This document shows, one piece after another, positions 8,496 through 17,600 of a DNA stretch of 64,000 nt. The first letter of the stretch is position 1. Each line of letters opens with the position of its first letter. Under the pieces are notes generated by a model, which was given only the letters and a program-made list of their open reading frames with translations, made no database searches and was not told where the DNA came from. Source of the DNA: Cyanobacteria bacterium SZAS-4 (GTDB lineage Bacteria > Cyanobacteriota > Vampirovibrionia > Obscuribacterales > Obscuribacteraceae); the NCBI GenBank assembly GCA_018266255.1, contig JAFEAT010000003.1:486226-550225 (forward strand), read 5' to 3'. A program made the position numbers and the translations under genes.

Positions 8496-8729
8496 TACGC
8501 AGTTTGTACAGTTGGAAGCTATTTCTGTTGGAGCCTATTGTAACCCAGCGGATTGCGAGCACTATAACTTGGACTTCCCAAACCAGGATTCAAACCATTT
8601 CCATCTTGAATCAGACAATGTAATCTGGCAGTGTTTCAAACTTGGTGTGAGTGATGTTAACAAAAGCAGGATTGTCAGTCTCGCAGCAATGATGTCCATT
8701 GTGGTGATAGGGTGCATAGTCATCAAATT

Positions 8730-9107
8730 ATGTGGTTCAAGAAAAATAGACGAAACGCGCTTGACCGATCCAAACTGGTTTTTGGTTTGTGTGACGATCC
8801 TGTTGTGCAGGTTTTCGAGTCTCTCGAATCAGCGCAGAGTTACATCGAGCCACCGGATGTTGATGTCTGGAAAGTTTATACGGTTGATGGAAAAGTTATT
8901 GACGTCATTCTCGATGGCCGACCCACTTCATTCTGGTCCCTTGGAATAGGAACTGTGCGCCTTGTGGTGACTGAAAAGTTTGCCAAGCAGGAATTGGAGC
9001 AGGCTATATTGGACAATTTGAAGGGGTCTACGATGACGGTAGATTCTGGCGCGAGTTTGGAATCGCTGATCGATGTTTTTTTGAAATGGAACACGCAAAT
9101 TCTTTGA
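8730..9107 (+). CDS. Orphan small protein (125 aa)
   Basis: A short protein starting WFKKNRR, with strands VVQVFESLESAQSYIEPPD, VDVWKVYTVDGKVIDVILD and a C-terminal helix LESLIDVFLKWN. The layout resembles small accessory proteins seen near polymorphic toxins, but I cannot assign a family. ATG 8730 or GTG 8712 could be the start; neither has a strong ribosome site. The 230 bases before it hold nothing I can support. Confidence 0.6.
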   Translation: MWFKKNRRNALDRSKLVFGLCDDPVVQVFESLESAQSYIEPPDVDVWKVYTVDGKVIDVILDGRPTSFWSLGIGTVRLVVTEKFAKQELEQAILDNLKGSTMTVDSGASLESLIDVFLKWNTQIL

Positions 9108-9540
9108 GTGCTGGTGCGTCACCTCCATCCAACAATGCACCAGCTGTTGGTTAGAAACTCCATTTACCGTTAGTGCTTGTAGGCTGGTATGTACCATCTC
9201 ACAACTCAGGGTTGATCGTTTTGAAATTCAATCAAGGGCACCTTGTTGCGATACTGATACTTCCAACGCCACTATTTGCTGATCTCTTCTTTGTCTTTGC
9301 ATTTGGGGATATCTACTTTAGACGCTGTGTCAGTTCTGTGGCATCGAGTAAAACATGCTGCTCAGCTTCGAATTTGCCCACCACCACGTCAATGCGGGTC
9401 GTCTAATTTAAAAGCTGTGCTGATCTAGGTGCAATTTGGACACAACTACCTAATAAAATTCAGCCATAACCAAGTTACACAATTGCTAGTTGTCTGAACT
9501 TTCTACGCAATTCCAGAACTCCTTCACTCGAGAAAAACAA
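9108..9540. other. Intergenic stretch without a supported gene
   Basis: I find no convincing start plus ribosome site on either strand. A short minus-strand frame (about 9320-9410) reads like a protein tail but has an upstream stop and no good start, so it may be a relic. Confidence 0.4.
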
Positions 9541-10482
9541 ATGACGAAACCAAGCGATACTGCGTTTGCTTCTGCGCGCGATGAAATTTCTACACCTTCT
9601 GCACCGGTCGATACTATGCGATTTGATGTTTCAGGGTACATGGCAAACGAAGCGTGGGGCAACCTTCGGCTGGAAAGCGCAGCGAGTAGTTCGCACCACA
9701 GCAATGTCTTGGACTTTTCACCGAGTACCCGAAGTGCTGTCAGCGCCACGATGGCAGAGCAAATCAATTCAAGGGAATTTATGTTACCCGATGCGACGCA
9801 GCGTTTGTTCTCGGAAGGTGAAATTCTTGAACGCTTAAAAAGTCAAGGCTTGATCAAAGCCGCAGATATTCCCGCAATACTGGCCAATCCATCCTGTGAA
9901 GCTTCAATCAACAGAATTTTGGTTCAACAGTCAAAATTACCCGAGGATAAGAAATTGGACTATGCAACGTTGGACAGCGTTATCCAAATAAGCAGAAATT
10001 CTGAAACCTCCGATTCGACGATTAAGATTTATCGAGATGCAATTTTGAATGGACAATACGGACTCGTGACACGAATTTTGGGCGAATCCAAAGAGAATCG
10101 CCAGGCTTATGAGCAAGTCTGGAGTCATGAAGGCGAGTCGGTCGCACAATTGCTCGAACAACAAAATTCAAATTTGCCAGAAGACAAACGACTGGACGTA
10201 CTCAGTGTTAACACGCTGATCGGCCGATATCGTGATGGAAAATTGAGTTCATCGTTGTTAGATCAATACAGAAAAGAACTTTTAGATGGAACCCTCACCA
10301 ATACTGAAGTGAGAGCGGTCAGTGAATATCCGCCGAATCCAGGTAGGATCGCAGCGTTAGATGACCGAGTCAAAAACCGAAGCAGCCAGCAAGAATCAGC
10401 ACTTTCGTTTTTGTTAGATCCGAAAAATATTGATGTGACGAAAAAAGTTGCCGCCAAAATATCGACAAGCAGATTGCGTTAG
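9541..10482 (+). CDS. Orphan protein with an internal duplication (313 aa)
   Basis: The N-terminal 80 residues are Ser/Ala-rich and probably disordered. Two related helical units follow: one around residues 125-170 (QQSKLPEDKKLD … ISRNSE … YRDAILNGQ) and one around 205-255 (QQNSNLPEDKRLD … GRYRDGK … YRKELLDGT). The shared LPEDK(K/R)LD core points to tandem duplication of a ~50-residue helical module. There is no signal peptide. Start ATG 9541 follows a GAGAAAA site; TTG 9490 is less likely. The function is unknown. Confidence 0.7.
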   Translation: MTKPSDTAFASARDEISTPSAPVDTMRFDVSGYMANEAWGNLRLESAASSSHHSNVLDFSPSTRSAVSATMAEQINSREFMLPDATQRLFSEGEILERLKSQGLIKAADIPAILANPSCEASINRILVQQSKLPEDKKLDYATLDSVIQISRNSETSDSTIKIYRDAILNGQYGLVTRILGESKENRQAYEQVWSHEGESVAQLLEQQNSNLPEDKRLDVLSVNTLIGRYRDGKLSSSLLDQYRKELLDGTLTNTEVRAVSEYPPNPGRIAALDDRVKNRSSQQESALSFLLDPKNIDVTKKVAAKISTSRLR

Positions 10483-10500
10483 TTAGAGCTACAGCTAACT
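10481..10500. terminator. Possible bidirectional hairpin between convergent genes
   Basis: AGTTAG and CTAACT can pair around an 8-base loop exactly between the stops of two convergent genes. There is no clear T-tract, so termination activity is uncertain. Confidence 0.3.
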
Positions 10501-11094
10501 GGCGTCATCATGAGAAGAATGGATGTGGAAAATTTTTCCATAAGGTGCGCACTCACTGAACTTGCCTTCGAAAGAACGCATATTTGATGATATAGCGCGG
10601 GCAAGTTCTCTGTGCAGATCTTGCAGCGTGGTCAGCGCGCGAGCCGCTATAAATTCATTAGGATGCTCGGCGAGCTTTTTCAACAAAGCAAATGGCATCT
10701 TGTCATTTTTCGCTAGAGCATAAACGACGACGAAACTTCGATCCGACGCCAATTCGTCGAGAATTTCTTCCGAAACGTTTGGATTGTAAATCAAACCCAG
10801 TCGCACCGACGGTTCATGGTCTCGGAGCAAAACGCTCAACAGCTCGCTCGGGCAGTTTGGATTCTCGGCAACCCGGGCTCTGACGATCGGTTCATCAATT
10901 GCCGATAGAACACGCAGTATGACAGGCGCGGTGGAAGGGTCGCTGGCGAGTAAGTATTGTGACTGAGTTAGTTGCATATGGGTGACCGCCTCGTGTAGGG
11001 ACAACCTGCGAGCCACTAATTCGGGGCTCACAAAGTGGTAAACAGTTTGGCGGACCGTTTTATTCCAAAATTCCGAAGAAAATTTTTCAGACAA
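10495..11094 (-). CDS. Leucine-rich-variant (LRV) repeat protein (199 aa)
   Basis: About four 24-residue LRV-type helical repeats run from residue 60 to 155, with the recurring pattern A-NPN-P-ELL-LL-D--P-VR (ARVAENPNCPSELLSVL, LGLIYNPNVSEEILDEL, YALAKNDKMPFALLKKL). The C-terminus is a divergent 45-residue tail. The fold suggests protein binding in the cytoplasm. It is convergent with the internal-duplication protein. The partner is unknown. Confidence 0.75.
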   Translation of the reverse strand: MSEKFSSEFWNKTVRQTVYHFVSPELVARRLSLHEAVTHMQLTQSQYLLASDPSTAPVILRVLSAIDEPIVRARVAENPNCPSELLSVLLRDHEPSVRLGLIYNPNVSEEILDELASDRSFVVVYALAKNDKMPFALLKKLAEHPNEFIAARALTTLQDLHRELARAISSNMRSFEGKFSECAPYGKIFHIHSSHDDAS

Positions 11095-11172
11095 GTTAAA
11101 ACTTGAGACTGAACTAAGTTCTACACGCGAAGATTTATGGATAAAGCTTTAAATCTTTGAAGACTGCGGGGA

Positions 11173-11916
11173 CTATCGAAGTTGTTGATAAACGATGATG
11201 TCGTTATCAACTAATCCACGACCCGGAATAAATTTCAGTGAGTGTCGTTCTTCTCCGTCGATGTTGACCACGTATATATGGGTGTCTTCATCAAACAGCT
11301 TCCAGTTGCCAGTAGCACCAGATGTAGTGACGACTTGTCCGTCGGCGGTAAATTTGCAATCTCCGAGCGGTTTGGTATAACCGGACAATTGCTTGTACAC
11401 ACCTACAATTGGCGCGGTTGTTGAGCTTGCTGAGCCGTACGAAATATTTCCAGTCGCCTCGATTTCATAATTGCCGCCCACGCGCAGCAGAGCATTGCTT
11501 GGCGGTACCACGCTGATAATTACTTTGGTTGGCGTTTTGAGGTCTGCGTCAAATGTAGCATCGACCGGCGCGCCTTGCGAGGTGAGGACTTTGCTAGTGT
11601 GCCAGGTGTTGCCGGGATCCGACAGCGTAAATGTGACCGATGTTCTTGGAACACTCCCTAAAACTCCCATTGCGGCATAGGTAACATGGACTTTGTTAGC
11701 ACCAGGCAGTGCGTTAAAGGTCCAGTAGTGGCTGCCAACAAGAGCGTCTACCAGCCCGCGGTTCACCCCAGCCTTAAGAGGAGCGGGAGTGTCAGCTTTT
11801 AACGACTGAGCCTCAGCGCTTCCGCAACTGAATCCAATCAGGCTCATTGTGAGAAGGCACTGCGCAGTATGAGAGGCGCGCTGCTGAAGAGTTGTCGAGG
11901 GGCGTTTTTTGTACAT
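11173..11916 (-). CDS. Secreted beta-sandwich orphan protein (247 aa)
   Basis: A signal peptide runs from the Met at 11916 (basic n-region, hydrophobic LLTMSLIGFSCGSAEA). Ig-like beta strands follow, with YWTFNALPGANKVHVTYAAM and a second strand-rich half ending VNIDGEERHSLKFIPGRGLVDNDIIVY. An alternative start at 11988 overlaps the stop of the PepSY gene as ATGA, so coupling is possible, but it places the hydrophobic segment far inside. The neighbour suggests a periplasmic or surface partner of the PepSY protein; the function is unknown. Confidence 0.7.
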   Translation of the reverse strand: MYKKRPSTTLQQRASHTAQCLLTMSLIGFSCGSAEAQSLKADTPAPLKAGVNRGLVDALVGSHYWTFNALPGANKVHVTYAAMGVLGSVPRTSVTFTLSDPGNTWHTSKVLTSQGAPVDATFDADLKTPTKVIISVVPPSNALLRVGGNYEIEATGNISYGSASSTTAPIVGVYKQLSGYTKPLGDCKFTADGQVVTTSGATGNWKLFDEDTHIYVVNIDGEERHSLKFIPGRGLVDNDIIVYQQLR

Positions 11917-11984
11917 TTTTAAGCTACCTATTAAAGTCTCCGCGAATAATTTACTTACTTGCGCTCGACTTAGATTAGGAAGAC

Positions 11985-13097
11985 TCATTTCTTCTTCTTT
12001 CGTTTTGCATTGCTCTTATTGATGAGCATCTGCAGTCCGGTCACAGCGAGCACTGCGGGTGTCAGACCAATCACCAGCCAGGCGCATTTGGATAGAATAC
12101 CGAATAACTTTCCGAAGTGAAAATCCAGTAACCATTGAATGATCGTATCGCCCGCCGGCGTGCTCTCTGGTGTAGAGAGAGCCAGTACCTCGCCGGTTGT
12201 TGGCGATAAGAAGACTTTTGTTTTTGGTGCAGAAGCGTCGTGTGAAGATGAGTCCCTGAGCCATATTTGTACTGCGCTGCTTTTCTTGTTGGGAAAAGCA
12301 ATTCGCTCAACGAACGCAGGTTTTGCAGAACAAGATTTGGCTTTTAGAACGATCTGATCTATCTGACTTTTTGCGCTGTTATTGATATGCTCCTTCGACT
12401 CCAATTTTTCTGCATTCGCTGGTAACTCTTTGGCACCTTTGAGTGCAGACACAGGCGCAATGCAGTTCAAGCAGCGTTGAAACACCGCCGGAAATCCAAA
12501 GTAGACACCGCCGATACTCTGAAAAATCAGAAAGGGAAGTGCACATATTCCCACTGTGATATGCAAGTTTCTTGCGATTAGTTTTTCTGGTCTGAATGTG
12601 TTTTTGAGCATTGTGAATAATGCTTTGGAGTATCGTTGCAATGACACTGCAACTCCAGTGACAGCTAGTAGTAATAGACATGAGGCGCCTACTCCGTTTG
12701 CTGTTCTCCCGGTGCTTCCAGTTAGCAAGTTGAAGTGAAGGTCGCGTAAGAATTGGAGGACTGCGTTTGTCTGTTTCAGTCCCAAGATTTTTCCGGTGTA
12801 CGGATCGGCTAGGCACTGTATAAATTTGCCTTCTTCTTTAGATGCGAAAACGTCGATGGCTCGCTCTGCATCTGGAGAAAAGATCAATCCTGTAACTTTG
12901 TGGTTCGGAAAGAATTGTTCTGTGTTTTCGATGATCTGTGAGAGTGTCGCCTTCGCTTCCTGCACCACGACTTTGGGAGTTGCACAAAGAAAGTCGCTCA
13001 AATCATCGTGGAAAACAAGAGCGACTCCGCTCAGGCTCATGATGATTATGTAGAGAGCAGAAACAACTCCGAAAATTTTATGGATTTGGAAAAGCAT
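11985..13097 (-). CDS. PepSY-associated transmembrane protein (370 aa)
   Basis: Four membrane segments stand near residues 8-28, 135-160, 180-200 and 340-362, with two periplasmic PepSY-like stretches between. Typical family features are the start IHKIFGVVSALYIIIMSLSGVALVF, the DLHFNLL-GSTGR--NG loop and the NLHITVGI His-containing helix. Related proteins serve in ferric-siderophore reduction and export-linked processes. Very basic C-terminus (NKSNAKRKKKK). It is the first gene of a pair with the secreted orphan downstream. The substrate is unknown. Confidence 0.88.
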   Translation of the reverse strand: MLFQIHKIFGVVSALYIIIMSLSGVALVFHDDLSDFLCATPKVVVQEAKATLSQIIENTEQFFPNHKVTGLIFSPDAERAIDVFASKEEGKFIQCLADPYTGKILGLKQTNAVLQFLRDLHFNLLTGSTGRTANGVGASCLLLLAVTGVAVSLQRYSKALFTMLKNTFRPEKLIARNLHITVGICALPFLIFQSIGGVYFGFPAVFQRCLNCIAPVSALKGAKELPANAEKLESKEHINNSAKSQIDQIVLKAKSCSAKPAFVERIAFPNKKSSAVQIWLRDSSSHDASAPKTKVFLSPTTGEVLALSTPESTPAGDTIIQWLLDFHFGKLFGILSKCAWLVIGLTPAVLAVTGLQMLINKSNAKRKKKK

Positions 13098-13116
13098 GGA
13101 TTAGATATCGTATGGC

Positions 13117-13833
13117 TTAATGCGGTCTATTCTGCATTCCACCGTTTGACCGGGCCGCAAAATCATTGACTTGAAACATTTGCGCTTCATCGCCGCTCAT
13201 TTGTAGCGGAAAGTTTTCTCTAAGCGATTGCGCTAGACCATTAGATCCGCGTGCCATTTCTTGGGCACCAACACCGGTGCCAAAGTTTGGATTCCAGCGC
13301 GGGTCGTAACCTCCTTGTCCACCGCCACCAGCTCCAGCGTTAGTGGTGTCTTGTATGGCACCACGGCTAAGTTGCGCGGGTGAGATGCCATAGAAATTCG
13401 TGCCGTTGTCCCTATTTTGCTGAGGATATGAATTGGCACCTTGCGTGTACTGATTCTGCGGTGGTGTGTACTGATTTTGTTGTGGTGTGTACTGTGACCG
13501 CGGTGACATGTATGTCGGCGGTGGCGTGTACTGGGATTTTGGGGCAGCGAATTGATTTTTTTGCTGCACGTGCAGACTCTGCGGTGGCGTATATTGAGTC
13601 GCCGTAGGCGCGGACGACTTCGAGGTCGAAGAAGTGTTTGTGGATGGCGTCGTCGAATACAGTGTGCTCGGTGTCAGGTATGAATTAGATGCGGATGAAT
13701 TCGTTGTCGATGATGATGACGAGCCGCTCGAATCATAAGCGCGTCGCGCATCCGCAGGTAGAATGAAAAATGCACAAGCGACGGTGGTAGCAACTCCTGC
13801 CATGGTTAATTTCGAGCAGAATGAATTGCGCAT
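13117..13833 (-). CDS. Secreted Ser/Thr- and Tyr-Pro-rich repetitive protein (238 aa)
   Basis: A signal peptide (MRNSFCSKLTMAGVATTV…FFILPADA) leads to a Ser/Thr tract at about residues 40-90 and then at least six QYTPP/NQYTP units, a low-complexity surface or wall-like region. The C-terminal part has GGYDPRWNPNFGTGVG and helices. ATG 13833 has GGTGAT upstream; ATG 13848 overlaps the preceding stop as ATGGTGA and is also possible. It follows the next gene closely, so the two form an operon. A decayed copy of bases 13246-13308 occurs at 26185-26247. Confidence 0.75.
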   Translation of the reverse strand: MRNSFCSKLTMAGVATTVACAFFILPADARRAYDSSGSSSSSTTNSSASNSYLTPSTLYSTTPSTNTSSTSKSSAPTATQYTPPQSLHVQQKNQFAAPKSQYTPPPTYMSPRSQYTPQQNQYTPPQNQYTQGANSYPQQNRDNGTNFYGISPAQLSRGAIQDTTNAGAGGGGQGGYDPRWNPNFGTGVGAQEMARGSNGLAQSLRENFPLQMSGDEAQMFQVNDFAARSNGGMQNRPH

Positions 13834-13841
13834 GATTGAAA

Positions 13842-14531
13842 TCACCATCCGTTGTCTTTGTCGGCTGCGGTCTGCTGCCCTAGCCACTTACGAGCAGCAC
13901 CATCGGGTGTCATTGGTCTCGCCATCCTGACCTGTCCCCTGGTATCAGGGAGCCGGCTTAACGCCTGGCGCACCCCAGGAGCGTTTGCTTCTCTCGCCAC
14001 GCGCGCGCGGTCTGCACCCATGTAGCCGCCGATGTGCGCTAGAAGTTTCCTCGCTTTGTCGCGCACCGCAGGCTGTCCGCCGGTGGTTGCAAGAGCATCT
14101 TGCAGGTTCTCTTTCGCTTCCAGGTAGCCGCCGATTGCACATCTATATTGTGCCAACAGATACGGCCAGGTCGGATTGTTCGGATCCAGCTTGGCCATCG
14201 ACACGTAAAATCCCGGAAGCGCTTGTTGCGCCTGGCTTCGCTCGCCTGGGTTGCTCGAATTTGCCGCTCGGGTCATACAAGCAAGTGCTCGGCGCATGAG
14301 TGCGACTTTGAAGTCGGGCGCTATTCCACCGTTCATGTTCACTTGCCCAAGGAGCAATCCGTAATATCCTTGCCCCGCTTGATACCATTGACCGGAGCTC
14401 TCCATCTGCCGACACTGAGCTATCTCGGACGAAATGTATCCGCTTTCGCCGTAAGCCGACGCGCGTTGCTGCGCGTTTCCGAGTGTCAAAGTTACTGCTA
14501 TCACATATGGTGCAATGCGAACTAAATTCAC
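13842..14531 (-). CDS. Secreted TPR-like helical protein (229 aa)
   Basis: A signal peptide (residues 1-26, ending QRASAYG) precedes a helical array with TPR-like spacing (SSGQWYQAGQGYYGLLLGQ, YLLAQYRCAIGGYLEAKENLQDAL). The two Cys residues are spaced for a possible disulfide. It acts outside the cytoplasm, probably as a protein-binding scaffold. It is the upstream member of an overlapping pair with the Tyr-Pro-rich secreted protein. Confidence 0.7.
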   Translation of the reverse strand: MNLVRIAPYVIAVTLTLGNAQQRASAYGESGYISSEIAQCRQMESSGQWYQAGQGYYGLLLGQVNMNGGIAPDFKVALMRRALACMTRAANSSNPGERSQAQQALPGFYVSMAKLDPNNPTWPYLLAQYRCAIGGYLEAKENLQDALATTGGQPAVRDKARKLLAHIGGYMGADRARVAREANAPGVRQALSRLPDTRGQVRMARPMTPDGAARKWLGQQTAADKDNGW

Positions 14532-14664
14532 GGAACTGACTCCACAGTGCTCTTGAGCGTCGAGATAATCATTTTACCTGGCTTAAGCAAAAGAAGAAAG
14601 TGCCTGATTGTCCGCTTCGCTCGCTGTGGTTTAAAATAAGCCAACTAATCGCAGGTTTGTGTCT

Positions 14665-15306
14665 ATGCTGAAATTGTCAAGTCTATTTTCAAAGGCAGCC
14701 ATTATTTCGAGTGCTTTGTTTGTCTCGGCACTATCGCCCGCCTTTGCGGTCAACAGAGAAGTAAAGCTTGCAGCGTGTGCTGATTCACCAGATGCGGTGG
14801 CATCCGCCGGACTTGCCACGAGAAACGGGAAAACCGTTGTATCGCTGACGGCAAACTTTCTTGGAGATGCCGGCTGCGATATCCGTCCGTTGAAAAAGGC
14901 CGGTGTACTAGCCCGAGAGTTATATGAGCAACCGACAACGTTTCTCTTCGACTTCAATGGAAACAAGCCACGGTCTAGCTTTACCTTATTCGTCATCGTG
15001 GATTACTTCACAAACGGTGGCACACTGAAGCTGTCGAAACAAGTCTCGTTCGGAGATCAAAACAGCATTCCGCTAGTTAGACAAAACGATGGCACTTATC
15101 TCGCGACAGTGACTGAAAAAGCGCTCGTAAAACACTTCATTCGCCCTGACGATGTTATCTCTAAATTCACCCTGGACTATCGAAATGCCGATAACCAGGA
15201 TCCAAATTTCATCAGTACTATTTACGTCAATAGTTTTCAGTTCTTAGGCAAAACACTGCCCATCGACACCAAAACTCCTGCAGCCGGCTGCAATGTTTTC
15301 AGATGA
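14665..15306 (+). CDS. Secreted orphan protein (213 aa)
   Basis: A signal peptide (MLKLSSLFSKAAIISSALFVSALSPAFA) leads to a globular part with three Cys (AACAD, GCDIRP, AGCNVFR), probably disulfide bonded. Strands such as SSFTLFVIVDYFTNGG suggest a beta fold. ATG 14665 or GTG 14659 may be used. The next gene starts 63 bases after its stop in the same direction. No family is recognised. Confidence 0.7.
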   Translation: MLKLSSLFSKAAIISSALFVSALSPAFAVNREVKLAACADSPDAVASAGLATRNGKTVVSLTANFLGDAGCDIRPLKKAGVLARELYEQPTTFLFDFNGNKPRSSFTLFVIVDYFTNGGTLKLSKQVSFGDQNSIPLVRQNDGTYLATVTEKALVKHFIRPDDVISKFTLDYRNADNQDPNFISTIYVNSFQFLGKTLPIDTKTPAAGCNVFR

Positions 15307-15369
15307 GTGTTTGCCGCACTTGTCCAGGGAGCAATCCCTAAGATCCTTGCCTGCTGGTGCGTGCAAATT

Positions 15370-16530
15370 ATGAGTTACCGCCTGCTTTCCCTTATTCTAG
15401 GGTTGATCGGTACCTTGTCTGTTTCTGTACAGCAGAGCGTCGCAGAGAATCGTGCGGCATTAACTGATGAGCAGAAATACGCGCAAGCACAACAGCACTA
15501 TGAGAATCTTCTGCGAAGCAACAAGAGTGCAGAGAACTACGCAGGTTTGGCGGAATCACTTGCCTTGCAAAATAAGATCCACCAGGCGCTAGTGGTGCTG
15601 AGGGAAGCGAGCAAAAATAATTTTGGTAAGGATGCTAACGTTGCAGCGGTAGGTGGTCATGTAAGTTATTTGACCGCAAACTCTGTCACTGTCTCCTATG
15701 TTCGGTACAAACTTTTCATGGAAGCGGCGGTGGTTTTATGTAAACGTTCGCTGGCAATAGACCCGCACAATCAAATAGCTTTGGATACGCTGAAGATGGT
15801 TACTTCAAAGCGTTTTGAAAAAGCGAGAGAATTTGAAAGGAGTGGAGATCTGTTGTTAGCGCAGGATGAATACGAAGACCTATTGAAAGAGAATAAAGAC
15901 GACAGCAAAGCAAAATACGGACTGGCGAAAGTCGTCGGGCTTCGACTAGAAAATGGTGCCAATGTTCCTGATTTTGATAGGATAAGTAAAATTCTGAATT
16001 TCTCAGACCTAAAATCAGGCAAGACTAGTTCATTGTTTGCTGGCGCGCTTGATGAAATTCCAGCACAAACTAAAGTGCGTATTGTTTTCGAAACACCTCT
16101 GAATAGTGAAACGAGCAAACCAGAGGATAAGTTTTCGGTACGAACTTTAGAGCCCATGACGGAAATAAATGGCTATGTCGTTTTCCCCGAAGGTTCAGTC
16201 ATCAAAGGTACGGTTGTTCAGGCCAATGGTTGGGCGTCTGGTCAGAGCATTTCTCAAAAAGGTATACTGCAACTGAGATTTGACAGTATCGAAGCGACTG
16301 GAATTGCAGCGATGCCTGTGGTGGCTAAATTAGCAAGTCACGGTGGCGTTATCCACTATATACGCAACGGTGACAATCTTTCTTATGACACTGCTACGGA
16401 ATCGCCTCACATGCCAACACTGCTTACTTCCGCGTTTATTGCAAAAAAAGGCAAAGTCATCGACGTTAAGGTTGGCGATCAATTTAAGCTTGAATTCCTC
16501 GAGGGCTTGAAGGTAAAGCGAAGCCGATGA
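15370..16530 (+). CDS. Secreted TPR protein with C-terminal beta domain (386 aa)
   Basis: A signal peptide (MSYRLLSLILGLIGTLSVSVQQSVA) is followed by TPR-like helices at about residues 30-210 (YAQAQQHYENLLRSNKSAENYAGLAESLA; REFERSGDLLLAQDEYEDLL). The C-terminal 170 residues are strand-rich (IPAQTKVRIVFETPL; GYVVFPEGSVIKGTVVQA), reminiscent of secretin- or TrbI-like beta domains that report TKV--VLE. That likeness is weak. The frame is open to 15307, but the Met at 15370 best fits the signal peptide. Confidence 0.7.
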   Translation: MSYRLLSLILGLIGTLSVSVQQSVAENRAALTDEQKYAQAQQHYENLLRSNKSAENYAGLAESLALQNKIHQALVVLREASKNNFGKDANVAAVGGHVSYLTANSVTVSYVRYKLFMEAAVVLCKRSLAIDPHNQIALDTLKMVTSKRFEKAREFERSGDLLLAQDEYEDLLKENKDDSKAKYGLAKVVGLRLENGANVPDFDRISKILNFSDLKSGKTSSLFAGALDEIPAQTKVRIVFETPLNSETSKPEDKFSVRTLEPMTEINGYVVFPEGSVIKGTVVQANGWASGQSISQKGILQLRFDSIEATGIAAMPVVAKLASHGGVIHYIRNGDNLSYDTATESPHMPTLLTSAFIAKKGKVIDVKVGDQFKLEFLEGLKVKRSR

Positions 16531-16663
16531 TCTGCGAGCGGCGCTAACCGAGGAACATGAAAACCGAAGCGTGCATTTACTGATGTCAGAATAGGCATCT
16601 TCTTGCATTATAGCGACATTCAGAACGAACAACTGCGCAAATGATATTTGCGAGGAGGTGCGC

Positions 16664-16873
16664 GTGGACGCATGGACAGCGGTTCTGCTAATAGCGCTGA
16701 TGGCCGGTGTAATGGGTTGGTGCATGACTCCCATGGTCAACGGCGTCTTGTGGTTTTGCGATTGGCGTGAAGGAACTCCTATCGACTGGGGTCTTGAAGT
16801 CGCTTTTACTATCGCCGTCCCATTTGCCTGGATATTTTCACTGATGGAAATTTTTCTGATTTACCACAACTAG
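16664..16873 (+). CDS. Small two-helix membrane protein (69 aa)
   Basis: Hydrophobic segments at about residues 4-24 and 43-66, with an acidic/aromatic loop between (WFCDWREGTPIDW). The strong GAGGAGG site five bases before GTG 16664 decides this start over the in-frame GTG at 16658, which overlaps it. No family is recognised; it is likely an inner-membrane protein. Confidence 0.6.
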   Translation: MDAWTAVLLIALMAGVMGWCMTPMVNGVLWFCDWREGTPIDWGLEVAFTIAVPFAWIFSLMEIFLIYHN

Positions 16874-16898
16874 CTTGTCGAGGATGTCGCCATTCACT

Positions 16899-17600
16899 TT
16901 AATCATTGAAATTGAATTCGATCCAGGTACCCTCCTGGTTAGAATCCAAGTTGGCTGGTGGGCGCTGAAATGGAACCGATTTTCTTACCGCATCTAGAGC
17001 CGCGGAGTCAGCTTCAGAGTATCCCGAACTCTTGGTTACTTTTAAATTTCGAATTCGTCCGTCTTTCAACAATTCAAACAACACCGCGAGCCTATGGTTT
17101 TTTGCCTGAGTTGTCGGATGCCAGTTTGATTTGATTTTGCGCTGTAGTGAACGCATGAGAGGCGCGAATTCACCCCACTTTTGCTCGTTTGAACTGTGCC
17201 TACTCTGAGGTTCATCTGTATCTTTACCTCCTTCTGTAACGTGAACACTCTGATGCTCCCCTGAAGTATGAACGAGTCTTGGCCGGCCACTTCGGAAAAG
17301 GTTAGATTCCTTGTTTTGGATTTTTAGATTTTTCAGAATCGATTCGTAGCGTTGACGGATTTTGTCGGGCGCCTCACCATGTTCGAAGTCTGTATTGATA
17401 GCAGCAAACGCATCTTCGTATGGCTTTGTTCCAACACCGCGATTTTTTGCCTGCGAAATTTCGCTTGAGATCAACTTTTGTAATTCTTCAAGCGAGATGA
17501 CTGGTTTTGTATTTTCTTGTTGTTCATTAGCTTTTATTGGCGATACCGAATATAGTATCAGCGCGAATGAAGCACCAAGAAATATTAGAAGCTTTGTCAA
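16899..17600 (-). CDS. Secreted protein with TonB C-terminal-like domain (233 aa)
   Basis: A signal peptide or anchor occupies residues 1-24. A charged helical linker follows, and residues 145-233 match the TonB C-terminal fold: MRSLQRKIKSNWHP, the strand VLFELLKDGRIRNLKVTKSSGYSEAD, and the helix SAALDAVRKSVPFQRPP. This domain family usually contacts outer-membrane receptors, or acts as a standalone periplasmic module. The start overlaps the end of the upstream Cys-motif gene by four bases, so they form an operon. The absence of a Pro-rich spacer suggests a role other than energising transporters. Confidence 0.8.
   Translation of the reverse strand: MTKLLIFLGASFALILYSVSPIKANEQQENTKPVISLEELQKLISSEISQAKNRGVGTKPYEDAFAAINTDFEHGEAPDKIRQRYESILKNLKIQNKESNLFRSGRPRLVHTSGEHQSVHVTEGGKDTDEPQSRHSSNEQKWGEFAPLMRSLQRKIKSNWHPTTQAKNHRLAVLFELLKDGRIRNLKVTKSSGYSEADSAALDAVRKSVPFQRPPANLDSNQEGTWIEFNFND

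Noticed and set aside
9173..9406. 77-codon plus-strand frame in the 9.1-9.5 kb gap
   Set aside because: No ribosome site and no protein-like pattern after the first hydrophobic stretch.
14100..14525. 141-codon plus-strand frame opposite the TPR-like secreted gene
   Set aside because: Antisense shadow; the minus-strand gene has a signal peptide and operon context.
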